DNA of 64,000 nt from Streptomyces roseoverticillatus (lineage in GTDB: Bacteria; Actinomycetota; Actinomycetes; Streptomycetales; Streptomycetaceae), in assembly GCF_000719265.1 (NCBI RefSeq), contig NZ_JOFL01000031.1, positions 1 through 64,000 on the forward strand, in the 5' to 3' direction. This document shows positions 1-6,963 of the stretch, one piece after another. The notes beneath the pieces were generated by a model. The model did no database searches. It was not told where the DNA came from and was given only the letters and a program-made list of their open reading frames with translations. Each line of letters opens with the position of its first letter. Positions within the stretch are counted from its first letter, which is position 1. The position numbers were made by a program, and so were the translations under genes.

Positions 1-60
1 GGGGAGAGGGGGCGGGAGGGGAGGGGGAGAGGGGGTTGTGAGGGGGAAAGGGGGTGGTGT
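1..60. repeat. G-rich polypurine tract
   Basis: The first 60 bases are almost purely G and A, with more than eight runs of three or more G on the plus strand. Such a tract can form G-quadruplex or triplex structures in principle. It lies just beyond the 3' end of the response regulator gene that is read towards it on the minus strand. The window edge cuts it, so its full extent is unknown. Confidence 0.6.
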
Positions 61-82
61 GGTGCGGCCGGGGGCGCGGGCG

Positions 83-745
83 TCAGTGGATGATGCCGGT
101 GCGCAGCGCGACGGCGACCATGCCGGCCCGGTCGCCGGTGCCGAGCTTGCGGGCGATCCGGGCGAGGTGGCTCTTGACGGTGAGCGCCGACAGCCCCATG
201 GACACGCCGATGGCCTTGTTGGACTGGCCCTCCGCGACCAGCCGCAGCACCTCGACCTCGCGGCCGGACAGCTCGCGGTAGCCGCCGGGGTGGCCGGGGG
301 CGCCGGGCGGACGGCGGTGCAGCCGGGCAGCGGCCGCGGAGCCGATCGGGGCGGCGCCGGGGCGGCCCGGGACGCCGAGGTTGGTGCGGGTGCCGGTGAC
401 GACGTAGCCCTTCACACCGCCCGCGAGGGCGTTGCGCACGGCGCCGATGTCGTCGGCGGCGGACAGGGCCAGGCCGTTCGGCCAGCCCGCGGCACGGGTC
501 TCGGACAGGAGCGTGAGCCCGGAGCCGTCGGGGAGGTGGACGTCGGCCACGCAGATGTCGCGCGGGTTGCCGACGCGGGGGCGGGCCTCCGCGATGGACG
601 ACGCCTCGATCACGTCCCGCACGCCCAGCGCCCACAGGTGCCGGGTGACGGTGGAGCGGACACGGGGGTCGGCGACGACGACCATGGCCGTCGGTTTGTT
701 GGGGCGGTAGGCGAGGCTCGCAGGTTGCTCGAGGAGAACGGACAC
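83..745 (-). CDS. Orphan LuxR/NarL-type response regulator with atypical receiver
   Basis: Predicted cytoplasmic DNA-binding regulator of about 220 aa. The receiver-like domain spans roughly residues 20-125 and the C-terminal LuxR helix-turn-helix roughly 155-215 (LSGREVEVLRLVAEGQSNKAI). The phospho-acceptor region is recognisable (VADVHLPDG), but the first acidic pair is reduced to Ala-Asp and the conserved receiver lysine is replaced by Thr (GYVVTGT), so ordinary phosphorelay is doubtful. No kinase gene is adjacent. I chose GTG at 745 because GGAGG lies four bases upstream; a TTG at 748 is in frame but too close to that site. A 700-bp gap full of repeats separates it from its upstream neighbour. 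Confidence 0.9.
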   Translation of the reverse strand: MSVLLEQPASLAYRPNKPTAMVVVADPRVRSTVTRHLWALGVRDVIEASSIAEARPRVGNPRDICVADVHLPDGSGLTLLSETRAAGWPNGLALSAADDIGAVRNALAGGVKGYVVTGTRTNLGVPGRPGAAPIGSAAAARLHRRPPGAPGHPGGYRELSGREVEVLRLVAEGQSNKAIGVSMGLSALTVKSHLARIARKLGTGDRAGMVAVALRTGIIH

Positions 746-907
746 CAAGCCTCCAGGGGGGAGTGGCGGGGGGACGGGTCCGGCTTTGGGGGTAAGCCGG
801 GGTAATCCGTATGGGAAGGGTCACAAGCCTCTTCGGCACCGAAGCGTCCCGGCTTTAGGGAATGATCACGAATTGGTGAGTAACAATTCGGGCAATTCGG
901 ATGCGAA

Positions 908-936
908 CGGTCGGCAACCGATCAGGTTGCCGACCG
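908..936. other. Perfect inverted repeat, 12-bp arms and 5-base loop
   Basis: CGGTCGGCAACC and its exact complement flank GATCA. It is not followed by a T run in either direction. It sits about 160 bp upstream of the response regulator start and beyond the end of the DUF3000 gene, so it could be a terminator for the latter or an operator for the former. The sequence does not decide. Confidence 0.6.
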
Positions 937-1050
937 AAACGGTGCGGGGGATCGGGCGGAATCGGTCATGGATACGGCATCCGGGTGACCGTTCCGCCGC
1001 CGCGTCCGCTGCGCGGGCTCGGCGGTGCCGTAGGGGTTCGGGTGGGTCCG

Positions 1051-1203
1051 GCACCGCCGGGGTGCGCCGTTGCGGCTGAGCGCCGCGGCGGCGGTTTCAA
1101 GGATGCGGGGCATCCGGGACCGGCCGGTCCCGGCCGCGCTCGGTGGTGAAGGGGACGGGCCCCTTCAATCCCGCCGCAGCGGTGATCAGCCACAGCGGAT
1201 GTC
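1051..1203. repeat. Palindromic intergenic repeat, family 1, copy 1a
   Basis: It starts with GGCACCGCCGG and ends near the CAGCGGTGATCAGCCACAGCGGA segment. A second copy follows about 185-190 bp downstream with the same order of blocks (GGCGGTTTCAAGGATGCGGGGCATCC and a GGGGCCGGCCCC-like centre). Confidence 0.7.
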
Positions 1204-1234
1204 TTCGGCGGCGCCGAGCTTCCTGAGCCCGTAC

Positions 1235-1391
1235 GGCACCGCCGGACAGCGCCGCTTCGGCTGAGCGCCCTCGCGGCGGTTTCAAGGATGCGGGGCATCC
1301 TTGACCGACTGGGACCGGCCGCGCCGCCGGTTCGGCGGTGAAGGGGCCGGCCCCTTTGAATCCGCCGCAGCGGTGATCAGCCACAGCGGAC
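1235..1391. repeat. Palindromic intergenic repeat, family 1, copy 1b
   Basis: Second tandem copy of the unit at 1051-1203, with scattered substitutions and small length differences. It is followed directly by CCGGCGGTGCCGG, the core motif shared with the other copies across the window. Confidence 0.7.
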
Positions 1392-1446
1392 GTATCCGGC
1401 GGTGCCGGACTCGCCTCGCCCCCGTACGGCGAAAGCGCGCGCAGCG

Positions 1447-2160
1447 CTAGCGGCGGCTCTGGGGGTCCCTGCGCTGGGGGAGCGTGACTACCCCGGCATC
1501 GGGGGCGCCGCCCGGCGGCAGGCCCGCGATCTGGCACAGCAGGTCGCACCACGCCGCGAGGTGCGCCGCCGTGTCCGGCACCCCGGGCTCCTCCGGCGGC
1601 TCCGCGGCCGGGCCGCCGCCCTTGCCGCCCCGCACCGCCCGGACGGGCTTCGCGGCCGCCGGCGGGACCGGCGACCAGGAGGCCCGGATCTCGATGCGCG
1701 TCGACGGTTCCCGTTCGGCGAGGCCCCCGAAGTAGTGCGACCCGGCCCGCGTGACCGTGCCGCTCGGCGCCGCGTACGGCACGCGCCGCGCTTCGAGCGC
1801 GCCGGTGAGCCAGGACCAGCAGACCTCGGGAAGCAGCGGGTCCGCCGCCATCTCCGGCTCCAGGTCCGCGTGCACGAGCGTCACGAGCCGGAACGTGCCG
1901 CCCCAGGCCTCGTGCCCGGCGGGGTCGTGCAGCAGGATCAGCCGGCCGTCGGCCAATTCCTGGTCGTCGACGACGACCGCGGCCTCCAGCGCGTACGAGA
2001 AGGGGGCGAGCCGCTGGGGCGGCGGCGTCGCGTCGAGCTCGATCTCCGGCCGCAGGCGCACTCCTTGCAGCCCGGCGACCGCCTGCCGGAAGACGGACGG
2101 GGAGTCCTCCCCATCCGCGTCGTCCGGACCGTCCGAGAGGTGTCCCTGCGCCGCAGCCAT
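1447..2160 (-). CDS. DUF3000 family protein
   Basis: Conserved actinobacterial protein of 237 aa with no established function. The sequence matches my knowledge of the DUF3000 family: an N-terminal acidic tail, then a soluble domain starting around [35 protein letters not shown] (described by position, residues about 21-55). No signal peptide or membrane segment is seen. I chose the ATG at 2160; longer in-frame starts would run into hemE upstream sequence. It is divergent from hemE with a 90-bp shared promoter region, an arrangement that suggests co-regulation but does not prove a role in haem synthesis. Confidence 0.85.
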   Translation of the reverse strand: MAAAQGHLSDGPDDADGEDSPSVFRQAVAGLQGVRLRPEIELDATPPPQRLAPFSYALEAAVVVDDQELADGRLILLHDPAGHEAWGGTFRLVTLVHADLEPEMAADPLLPEVCWSWLTGALEARRVPYAAPSGTVTRAGSHYFGGLAEREPSTRIEIRASWSPVPPAAAKPVRAVRGGKGGGPAAEPPEEPGVPDTAAHLAAWCDLLCQIAGLPPGGAPDAGVVTLPQRRDPQSRR

Positions 2161-2250
2161 GCCCGGAAGACTAGGCGGAACGACGCGCGGTTCCGGGTAG
2201 GACACCCACACGGGCGGGTCACTCGTTCGGCCCGTGCGAAGATTTGGGGC

Positions 2251-3315
2251 ATGAGTGAGCGCAGCCAGCAGCAGACAGGCCGTACCGCCGCACACGACTC
2301 GGCGTTCCTGAGGGCGTGCCGGCGCGAGCCGGTGCCCCACACTCCGGTCTGGTTCATGCGGCAGGCGGGCCGCTCGCTCCCCGAGTACCGCAAGGTGCGC
2401 GAGGGCATCCCGATGCTCGACTCCTGCATGCGGCCCGACCTGGTCACCGAGATCACCCTGCAGCCGGTCCGGCGGCACAACGTCGACGCCGCGATCTTCT
2501 TCAGCGACATCGTGGTGCCGCTGAAGGCCATCGGCATCGACCTGGACATCAAGCCGGGCGTCGGCCCGGTCGTCGCGGAGCCCGTCCGTACCCGCGCGGA
2601 CCTGGAGCGCCTCCGTCCGCTCGACGCCTCCGACGTCCCCTACGTCACGGAGGCCGTCGGCCAGCTCATCGGCGAGCTCGGCGCGACGCCGCTGATCGGC
2701 TTCGCGGGCGCGCCGTTCACGCTCGCCAGCTACCTCATCGAGGGCGGCCCCTCGCGCACGTACGAGAACACCAAGGCCATGATGTACGGCGACCCGGAGC
2801 TCTGGGCCGACCTCGTCGACCGCCTCGCGGGCATCACGGCCGCCTTCCTCGACGTCCAGATCCGGGCCGGCGCCTCCGCCGTCCAGCTCTTCGACTCGTG
2901 GGCCGGCGCCCTCGCCCCGGCCGAGTACCGCAACTTCGTCATGCCGGCCTCCGCCAAGGTCTTCGACGCGGTCGCCCACCACGGCGTGCCCCGCATCCAC
3001 TTCGGCGTCGGCACGGGCGAGCTCCTCGGCCTCATGGGCGAGGCCGGCGCGGACGTCGTCGGCGTCGACTGGCGCGTCCCGCTGGACGAGGCCGTCCGCC
3101 GCGTCGGCCCGGGCAAGGCCCTCCAGGGCAACCTCGACCCGGCCGTGCTCTTCGCCGGGCGCGCCGCGGTCGAGGCGAAGGCGCAGGAGGTGCTGGACGC
3201 GGCGTCCGGCCTGGAGGGCCACGTCTTCAACCTGGGCCACGGCGTCCTGCCGAACACGGACCCGGAGGCCCTGACGCGCCTGGTGGAGTACGTGCACGAG
3301 CGCACGGCCCGCTGA
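2251..3315 (+). CDS. hemE: Uroporphyrinogen decarboxylase
   Basis: Cytoplasmic enzyme converting uroporphyrinogen III to coproporphyrinogen III by removing four acetate carboxyls. The 354-aa length is normal for the family. Recognisable blocks are [17 protein letters not shown] near the N-terminus (substrate-binding Arg residues), [29 protein letters not shown], and the C-terminal GNLDPAVLF and [14 protein letters not shown]. The ATG at 2251 gives the usual N-terminus; the longer in-frame reading upstream overlaps the divergent DUF3000 gene. The next enzymes of the coproporphyrin-dependent route, CgoX and HemQ, lie at 14.7-16.9 kb on the same strand, separated by accessory genes. Confidence 0.98.
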   Translation: MSERSQQQTGRTAAHDSAFLRACRREPVPHTPVWFMRQAGRSLPEYRKVREGIPMLDSCMRPDLVTEITLQPVRRHNVDAAIFFSDIVVPLKAIGIDLDIKPGVGPVVAEPVRTRADLERLRPLDASDVPYVTEAVGQLIGELGATPLIGFAGAPFTLASYLIEGGPSRTYENTKAMMYGDPELWADLVDRLAGITAAFLDVQIRAGASAVQLFDSWAGALAPAEYRNFVMPASAKVFDAVAHHGVPRIHFGVGTGELLGLMGEAGADVVGVDWRVPLDEAVRRVGPGKALQGNLDPAVLFAGRAAVEAKAQEVLDAASGLEGHVFNLGHGVLPNTDPEALTRLVEYVHERTAR

Positions 3316-3429
3316 CCGCGCCTGTCAGCCACCGGCCCGGCGCTCGCATCAGGTCACACAGGGTGCCCGCGCACATCGCGCAGGGTTCGGCCGTGGTGAC
3401 CGCGCCCGAAGGAAGCGGCGGCGCGACGA

Positions 3430-3455
3430 GCGGGCGGCCGGAGGCGGCCGCCCGC
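3430..3455. terminator. Hairpin between convergent genes
   Basis: Ten-bp arms GCGGGCGGCC/GGCCGCCCGC around a six-base loop lie between the ends of hemE and the convergent flavin reductase gene. There is no T run, as is common for GC-rich actinobacterial terminators. It could serve both strands. Confidence 0.6.
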
Positions 3456-3514
3456 GAGGTGTACGACGCCCCGTCAGCGCTGTGCGGGCTCGCCGGCTGC
3501 CGACGCGTCAGCCG

Positions 3515-4582
3515 TCAGTCCGTCAGCGCCGGGTAGTCGGTGTAGCCCTTCGCGCCGCCGCCGTAGAACGTGGCGCGGTCGGCGGCGTTGAACGGGCCGC
3601 CGGCCTTCAGGCGGGCTGGCAGGTCCGGGTTGGCGAGGAACAGTGTGCCGTAGCTGATGACGTCGGCGGTGCCGTCCTCGATGAGCGCGAGGGCGTCCGG
3701 GCCGGTCGGGCCGTCGGTGAAGGCGTTGAGGACCAGGGTGCCGGAGAACCGCTTGCGCAGGTCGAGGGTGAGCTCGCGCATGCCGGAGACTTCCATGACG
3801 TGCAGGTAGGCCGGGCCCAGCGGCTCGATCGCGTCGACCAGGGCGGTGTACGTCGCCTCGGTATCGGTCTCCGCGATCGAGCCGAGCGTGTTCGCGGGCG
3901 AGATCCGCAGACCGGTCCGCTCCGCGCCGATCTCGGCGGCGACGGCCTTGACGACCTCGACGGCGAAGCGGATGCGGTTCTCGACGCTGCCGCCCCACTC
4001 GTCGGTGCGCCGGTTGGCGTTGGAGGCGAGGAACTGCTGGACCAGGTAGCCGTTGGCGCCGTGCACCTCGACGCCGTCGAAGCCGGCCTCGATCGCGTTG
4101 CGCGCGGCTGCGGCGTGGTCGGCGATGGTGGCGAGTACCTCCGGGCCGGTCAGCTCCCGGGGAGTGACGAGGTCCTTCATGCCCTCGGGGGTGAAGTGGG
4201 CGCCTTCGGCGGCGATCGCTGACGGGCCCACCGGAACCAGACCGTCCGGCAGCAGGACCGGGTGGCCGATGCGGCCGGTGTGCATGAGCTGCGCGAAGAT
4301 CCGGCCGCCCGCGGCGTGCACGGCGTCGGTGACCTTGCGCCAGGAGGCGACCTGCTCGGCGCTGTGCAGGCCCGGGGTCCAGGGGTAGCCCTGCCCGACG
4401 GCGGAGGGCTGGACGCCCTCGGTGATGATCAGGCCGGCCGAGGCGCGCTGCGCGTAGTACTCGGCGGTCAGCTCGGTGGCGGTGCCGCCCTCGCCGGCGC
4501 GGCTGCGGGTCATCGGCGCCATGGCGATGCGGTTGGCGAGCCGGGTGCCGGCGAGGTCGATGGGGTCGAAAGCGGTGGTCAT
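3515..4582 (-). CDS. Old yellow enzyme family NADH:flavin oxidoreductase (alkene reductase)
   Basis: FMN-dependent TIM-barrel reductase of 355 aa, resembling NemA and 12-oxophytodienoate reductases, which reduce activated C=C bonds or nitro compounds with NAD(P)H. Seen motifs include NRIAMAPMTRSRA near the N-terminus, GVEVHGANGYLVQQFLA (barrel strand with active-site region) and NRRTDEWGGSVENRIRF, all typical of the family. The ATG at 4582 is preceded by GGAGGGGA; an in-frame ATG 15 bases upstream would overlap that ribosome site. It is divergent from a MarR regulator with two matched operators between them, so induction by an electrophile or nitro compound through that repressor is likely. 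Confidence 0.95.
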   Translation of the reverse strand: MTTAFDPIDLAGTRLANRIAMAPMTRSRAGEGGTATELTAEYYAQRASAGLIITEGVQPSAVGQGYPWTPGLHSAEQVASWRKVTDAVHAAGGRIFAQLMHTGRIGHPVLLPDGLVPVGPSAIAAEGAHFTPEGMKDLVTPRELTGPEVLATIADHAAAARNAIEAGFDGVEVHGANGYLVQQFLASNANRRTDEWGGSVENRIRFAVEVVKAVAAEIGAERTGLRISPANTLGSIAETDTEATYTALVDAIEPLGPAYLHVMEVSGMRELTLDLRKRFSGTLVLNAFTDGPTGPDALALIEDGTADVISYGTLFLANPDLPARLKAGGPFNAADRATFYGGGAKGYTDYPALTD

Positions 4583-4603
4583 GACGGTCCCCTCCACAAA
4601 TCA

Positions 4604-4660
4604 TTGGCCGACCAAGCAATCGGCTCGAGAGGCACTGTAGCGCATTGCTTGGCTGGCCAA
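4604..4660. promoter_or_regulatory. Paired MarR-type operators in divergent promoter
   Basis: Two 17-bp elements face each other: 4604-4620 (TTGGCCGACCAAGCAAT) and 4644-4660 (ATTGCTTGGCTGGCCAA). Each is nearly the reverse complement of the other, and each contains its own dyad TTGG-N4-CCAA. They lie in the 127-bp gap between the reductase and the MarR gene. I infer they bind the MarR dimer and control both genes. Confidence 0.75.
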
Positions 4661-4709
4661 CATAATGAGAGGGAAGAGACCCCGGACCGCCCATGGAAGA
4701 AGCCCGCTC

Positions 4710-5246
4710 ATGACCGACGCCCCGGACGACGCCCCCGGCCCCTGTGCCGCCGAAACGACCGGAGTGGCCGAAGCCGCCGATGCTCCCTGCGCCGACGGAG
4801 CCGCCGGCGCCCGGCTGTGCCCCGGAGGCGAGGGGCAGGTCAGTCACGCCATCGCCCGCGTCGCCCGCGCCCACCGCATCACCGCGGGCAACCTGCTGCG
4901 CCGCCTCGGTCTCTACGCGGGACAGGAGCTGCTGATGATGCGGCTGTGGGAGGCCGGCCCCCAGCGCCAGTCCGAACTGATCAAGCTGCTGGGCCTGGAC
5001 CCCTCCACCGTGACCCGCATGGTCCAGCGGCTGGAGCAGGCCGGCCTCGTCACCCGGGAACCGTGCGCCGCCGACCGCCGCGCCGTCATCGTCGCGACCA
5101 CCGAGGCGGGCGAGGCCCTGCGCAAGGAGGTGGGGCAGGTGTGGCAGGAGCTGGAGGAGCGCACGCTCGCCGGCCTCGGCGACGACGACCGGAGCGAGCT
5201 GGCCAGGCTCCTGGCACACCTGGAGGACAACCTCACCGGGTGCTGA
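4710..5246 (+). CDS. MarR family transcriptional regulator
   Basis: Winged-helix repressor of 178 aa. A poorly conserved acidic, Cys-containing N-terminus of about 45 residues precedes the MarR domain (QELLMMRLWEAGPQRQSELIKLLGLDPSTVTRMVQRLEQAGLV region, then the wing with EPCAADRRAVIVATTEAGEAL). The N-terminal tail holds three cysteines (about residues 11, 24 and 34), which might matter for redox sensing, though this is inference. The ATG at 4710 follows GGAAGAAG. It is divergent from the old yellow enzyme gene and probably represses it and itself through the inverted sites at 4604-4660. Confidence 0.93.
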   Translation: MTDAPDDAPGPCAAETTGVAEAADAPCADGAAGARLCPGGEGQVSHAIARVARAHRITAGNLLRRLGLYAGQELLMMRLWEAGPQRQSELIKLLGLDPSTVTRMVQRLEQAGLVTREPCAADRRAVIVATTEAGEALRKEVGQVWQELEERTLAGLGDDDRSELARLLAHLEDNLTGC

Positions 5247-5265
5247 CTGCGCTCTCGGCGCGCCG

Positions 5266-6156
5266 CTACGGCTTCGGGGCCTGCGGCGGGAACGGAATCC
5301 CGGCGAGCGGCGGCAGCAGGACCTCCTCCTCGTAGGCGAGGTGCGCCGTCAGCTTCTCCGACATCCGCTCCAGTTCGGCGCGGAACCGTACGGGATCGGC
5401 GACGGCGATGTCCGCCAGCAGCGCGCCCAGCTCCTGCTGCAGCCGCGCCACGGTCCGGTGCTCCGCCCGGAGCCGCTCGAAGGCCGCGCCGAGTTCCGGG
5501 TGATGGGCTTCCATCACGGGGAACAGATGCCGGTCCTCGCTGGTGTGGTGGAACTCCAGCGACTGGCAGAACGCCAGGCAGTGCTGTCGGATCTGGAGCC
5601 CCAGCCCCGGTCCCGGCGCCGCCGTCTCGCCTCCCGGCGCCGCGAAGTGCGCGTCGACCTCGTCGCGTACGTGCTCCAACTGCGCGCGCAGCCAGGTGTG
5701 GACCTCCATGACCTTGTCGGCGAGCGTCCTGACCGGGGCCGGCGCGTCCTCCCCGGCGCGCTCCAGGATCACGACCGGCAGGACGCGCGGGGTGTTCGCC
5801 TGGTAATCGCCGTACCCCGGCGCCGCGCGCACCGCGTGGGCGAACAGCCGGTCGCGCCGCTCCCCTTCGGCGGGCACCGCCACCGCCCCGTACCGCTCGG
5901 TCCCGATCTCCACCTGGACGAGCGGGTGGGCCAGCAAGTTGTGGTACCAGGCGGGGTGCCGGTGCGCTCCCATGCTGGATCCGACGACCAGGACCAGTCC
6001 GTCATGGCGTACGTAGCCGAGCGGGGTGGTGTGCTCCGTGCCGGACTTCGCGCCCGTGGTGGTGAGCAGCAGCAGGTCGCCGCCCTCGAACGGGCCGCCG
6101 ACCTTTCCGCCGTTGGCGCGGAACTCATCGATGACGGATTGATTGAAGGAAGACAT
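5266..6156 (-). CDS. Fusion of Ddn-type deazaflavin-dependent reductase and hemerythrin-like domain
   Basis: Two domains in 296 aa. Residues about 5-135 resemble the F420-dependent Ddn/nitroreductase family (GGDLLLLTTTGAKSG, TPLGYVRHDGLVLVVGS, HPAWYHNLLAHPLVQVEIG). Residues about 148-285 resemble a hemerythrin four-helix bundle with iron-ligand type histidines and acids (LEFHHTSEDRHLFPVMEAHHPEL, LTAHLAYEEEVLLPPL). Ddn proteins reduce quinones or nitroaromatics with F420H2; hemerythrin domains carry a di-iron site that senses O2 or NO. The combined role, perhaps a redox- or NO-responsive reductase, is inference. It converges closely (20 bp) with the MarR gene. Confidence 0.9.
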   Translation of the reverse strand: MSSFNQSVIDEFRANGGKVGGPFEGGDLLLLTTTGAKSGTEHTTPLGYVRHDGLVLVVGSSMGAHRHPAWYHNLLAHPLVQVEIGTERYGAVAVPAEGERRDRLFAHAVRAAPGYGDYQANTPRVLPVVILERAGEDAPAPVRTLADKVMEVHTWLRAQLEHVRDEVDAHFAAPGGETAAPGPGLGLQIRQHCLAFCQSLEFHHTSEDRHLFPVMEAHHPELGAAFERLRAEHRTVARLQQELGALLADIAVADPVRFRAELERMSEKLTAHLAYEEEVLLPPLAGIPFPPQAPKP

Positions 6157-6541
6157 GTGTGTGGGCTCTCCGGAAAATGCAGGACCGCGTCAACGTGCGC
6201 GGGAATGCCTGAAGTCGGGGATCCGCGCGAGGCGGAGGGGGTGAGGAGACAGGGCGCGCGGAGCGCCGGGGCGTACGCGTACGAGCACGCCGCCCGCGTC
6301 AGGCTCAGCCTGCGGAACGCGAGTTCATGGGAAGTACCCCTGCAACAACGGGTGGTCGCCCGGCTGCCGGCCGGCCCACTTCTCTTTGGCCGGCGCCACG
6401 CGCCACGTCGCCCATTACAACCGCAGGGCCCGGCCCGCGTCAAAGCCGGAGATCGTCCGGGCGTCACCGCTCGCTTTGCATGTCATGCTCATGCCTGGAT
6501 AGCGTGGTGATCACCGTTACCGACCACGACGGGGAATCATC
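6157..6541. other. 385-bp divergent intergenic region
   Basis: No gene is supported here. It contains the upstream regions of the reductase/hemerythrin gene (minus) and the small secreted protein (plus). A candidate promoter for the latter is noted separately. Confidence 0.5.
6476..6515 (+). promoter_or_regulatory. Candidate promoter and palindrome for secreted SH3-like protein
   Basis: TTGCAT at 6476-6481 and TAGCGT at 6500-6505 are spaced 18 bp and resemble a housekeeping sigma promoter. A perfect 10-bp palindrome GGTGATCACC lies at 6506-6515 directly after it, in a position to act as an operator or transcription-start element. Assignment is by pattern only. Confidence 0.35.
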
Positions 6542-6901
6542 ATGCACATAAGGAAGTTGGCGGCCGCTGCCGTCACCGCCGCCGTTCTCGCCGGCACCAC
6601 AGCCCTGACCGGCGGCGTCGCCACCGCGGCCGACGTGCGGACCGCCGACGCCTCGTACTGCACCTACGGCAAGCTCACCGCGCTGGAGAGCGTGAAGATT
6701 CGCACGGACAGGAAGCTGAACGCCACCGCCGTCGGCCTGCTCCCCAAGGGCAAGTCCGGCCGCGGCTGCGACTCCACCGGCACCGGCCTGAGCGGCCAGT
6801 CCTACAACCTCTGCGGGAAGAAGGACAACAGCTGGGTCCTCCTGGGCTACGCGGGGCACGAGGGCTGGGTGCCCACGGCCTGTATCAAGCAGTGGCAGTG
6901 A
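6542..6901 (+). CDS. Small secreted SH3-like protein
   Basis: Exported protein of 119 aa. A Sec signal peptide covers about residues 1-30 (IRKLAAAAVTAAVLAGTTAL then TAAD). The mature part is about 90 residues with four cysteines, probably two disulfides, and an SH3_3-like pattern (VKIRTDRKLNATAVGLLPKG, SWVLLGYAGHEGWVPTACI). Bacterial SH3 domains of this type often bind cell wall or other surface polymers; the target here is unknown. A GGGGAA ribosome site precedes the ATG. It converges with the lasso cyclase gene, with a strong hairpin between. Confidence 0.88.
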   Translation: MHIRKLAAAAVTAAVLAGTTALTGGVATAADVRTADASYCTYGKLTALESVKIRTDRKLNATAVGLLPKGKSGRGCDSTGTGLSGQSYNLCGKKDNSWVLLGYAGHEGWVPTACIKQWQ

Positions 6902-6913
6902 CAATCTGACACC

Positions 6914-6950
6914 GGTGCGCCGTGAGCGGTTCTTCCGCTCGCGGCGCACC
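6914..6950. terminator. Strong bidirectional hairpin
   Basis: Sixteen-bp arms (GGTGCGCCGTGAGCGG and its complement with one G-T type mismatch) surround a five-base loop. It lies between the convergent secreted-protein gene and the lasso cyclase gene, and probably ends both transcripts. Confidence 0.75.
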
Positions 6951-6963
6951 GCTGTGTGAGCGG

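Larger units (their letters stand above)
746..1446. other. 700-bp intergenic region with hairpin and repeats
   Basis: No plausible gene is seen here; the ORFs in this stretch are repeat translations with no family features. It holds the promoter side of the response regulator, an AT-richer stretch around 860-905, a perfect 12-bp-arm hairpin (908-936) and two tandem copies of a palindromic intergenic repeat (1051-1391). Confidence 0.6.

Noticed and set aside
1402..2250. Long N-terminal extension of hemE in the same frame
   Set aside because: It overlaps the DUF3000 gene on the other strand and has no protein-like features; the ATG at 2251 gives the family-standard N-terminus.
6542..6901. Small secreted SH3-like gene as part of the lasso pathway
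   Set aside because: It is convergent with the cyclase, separated by a strong terminator hairpin, and has signal-peptide features unlike any lasso maturation or immunity protein.
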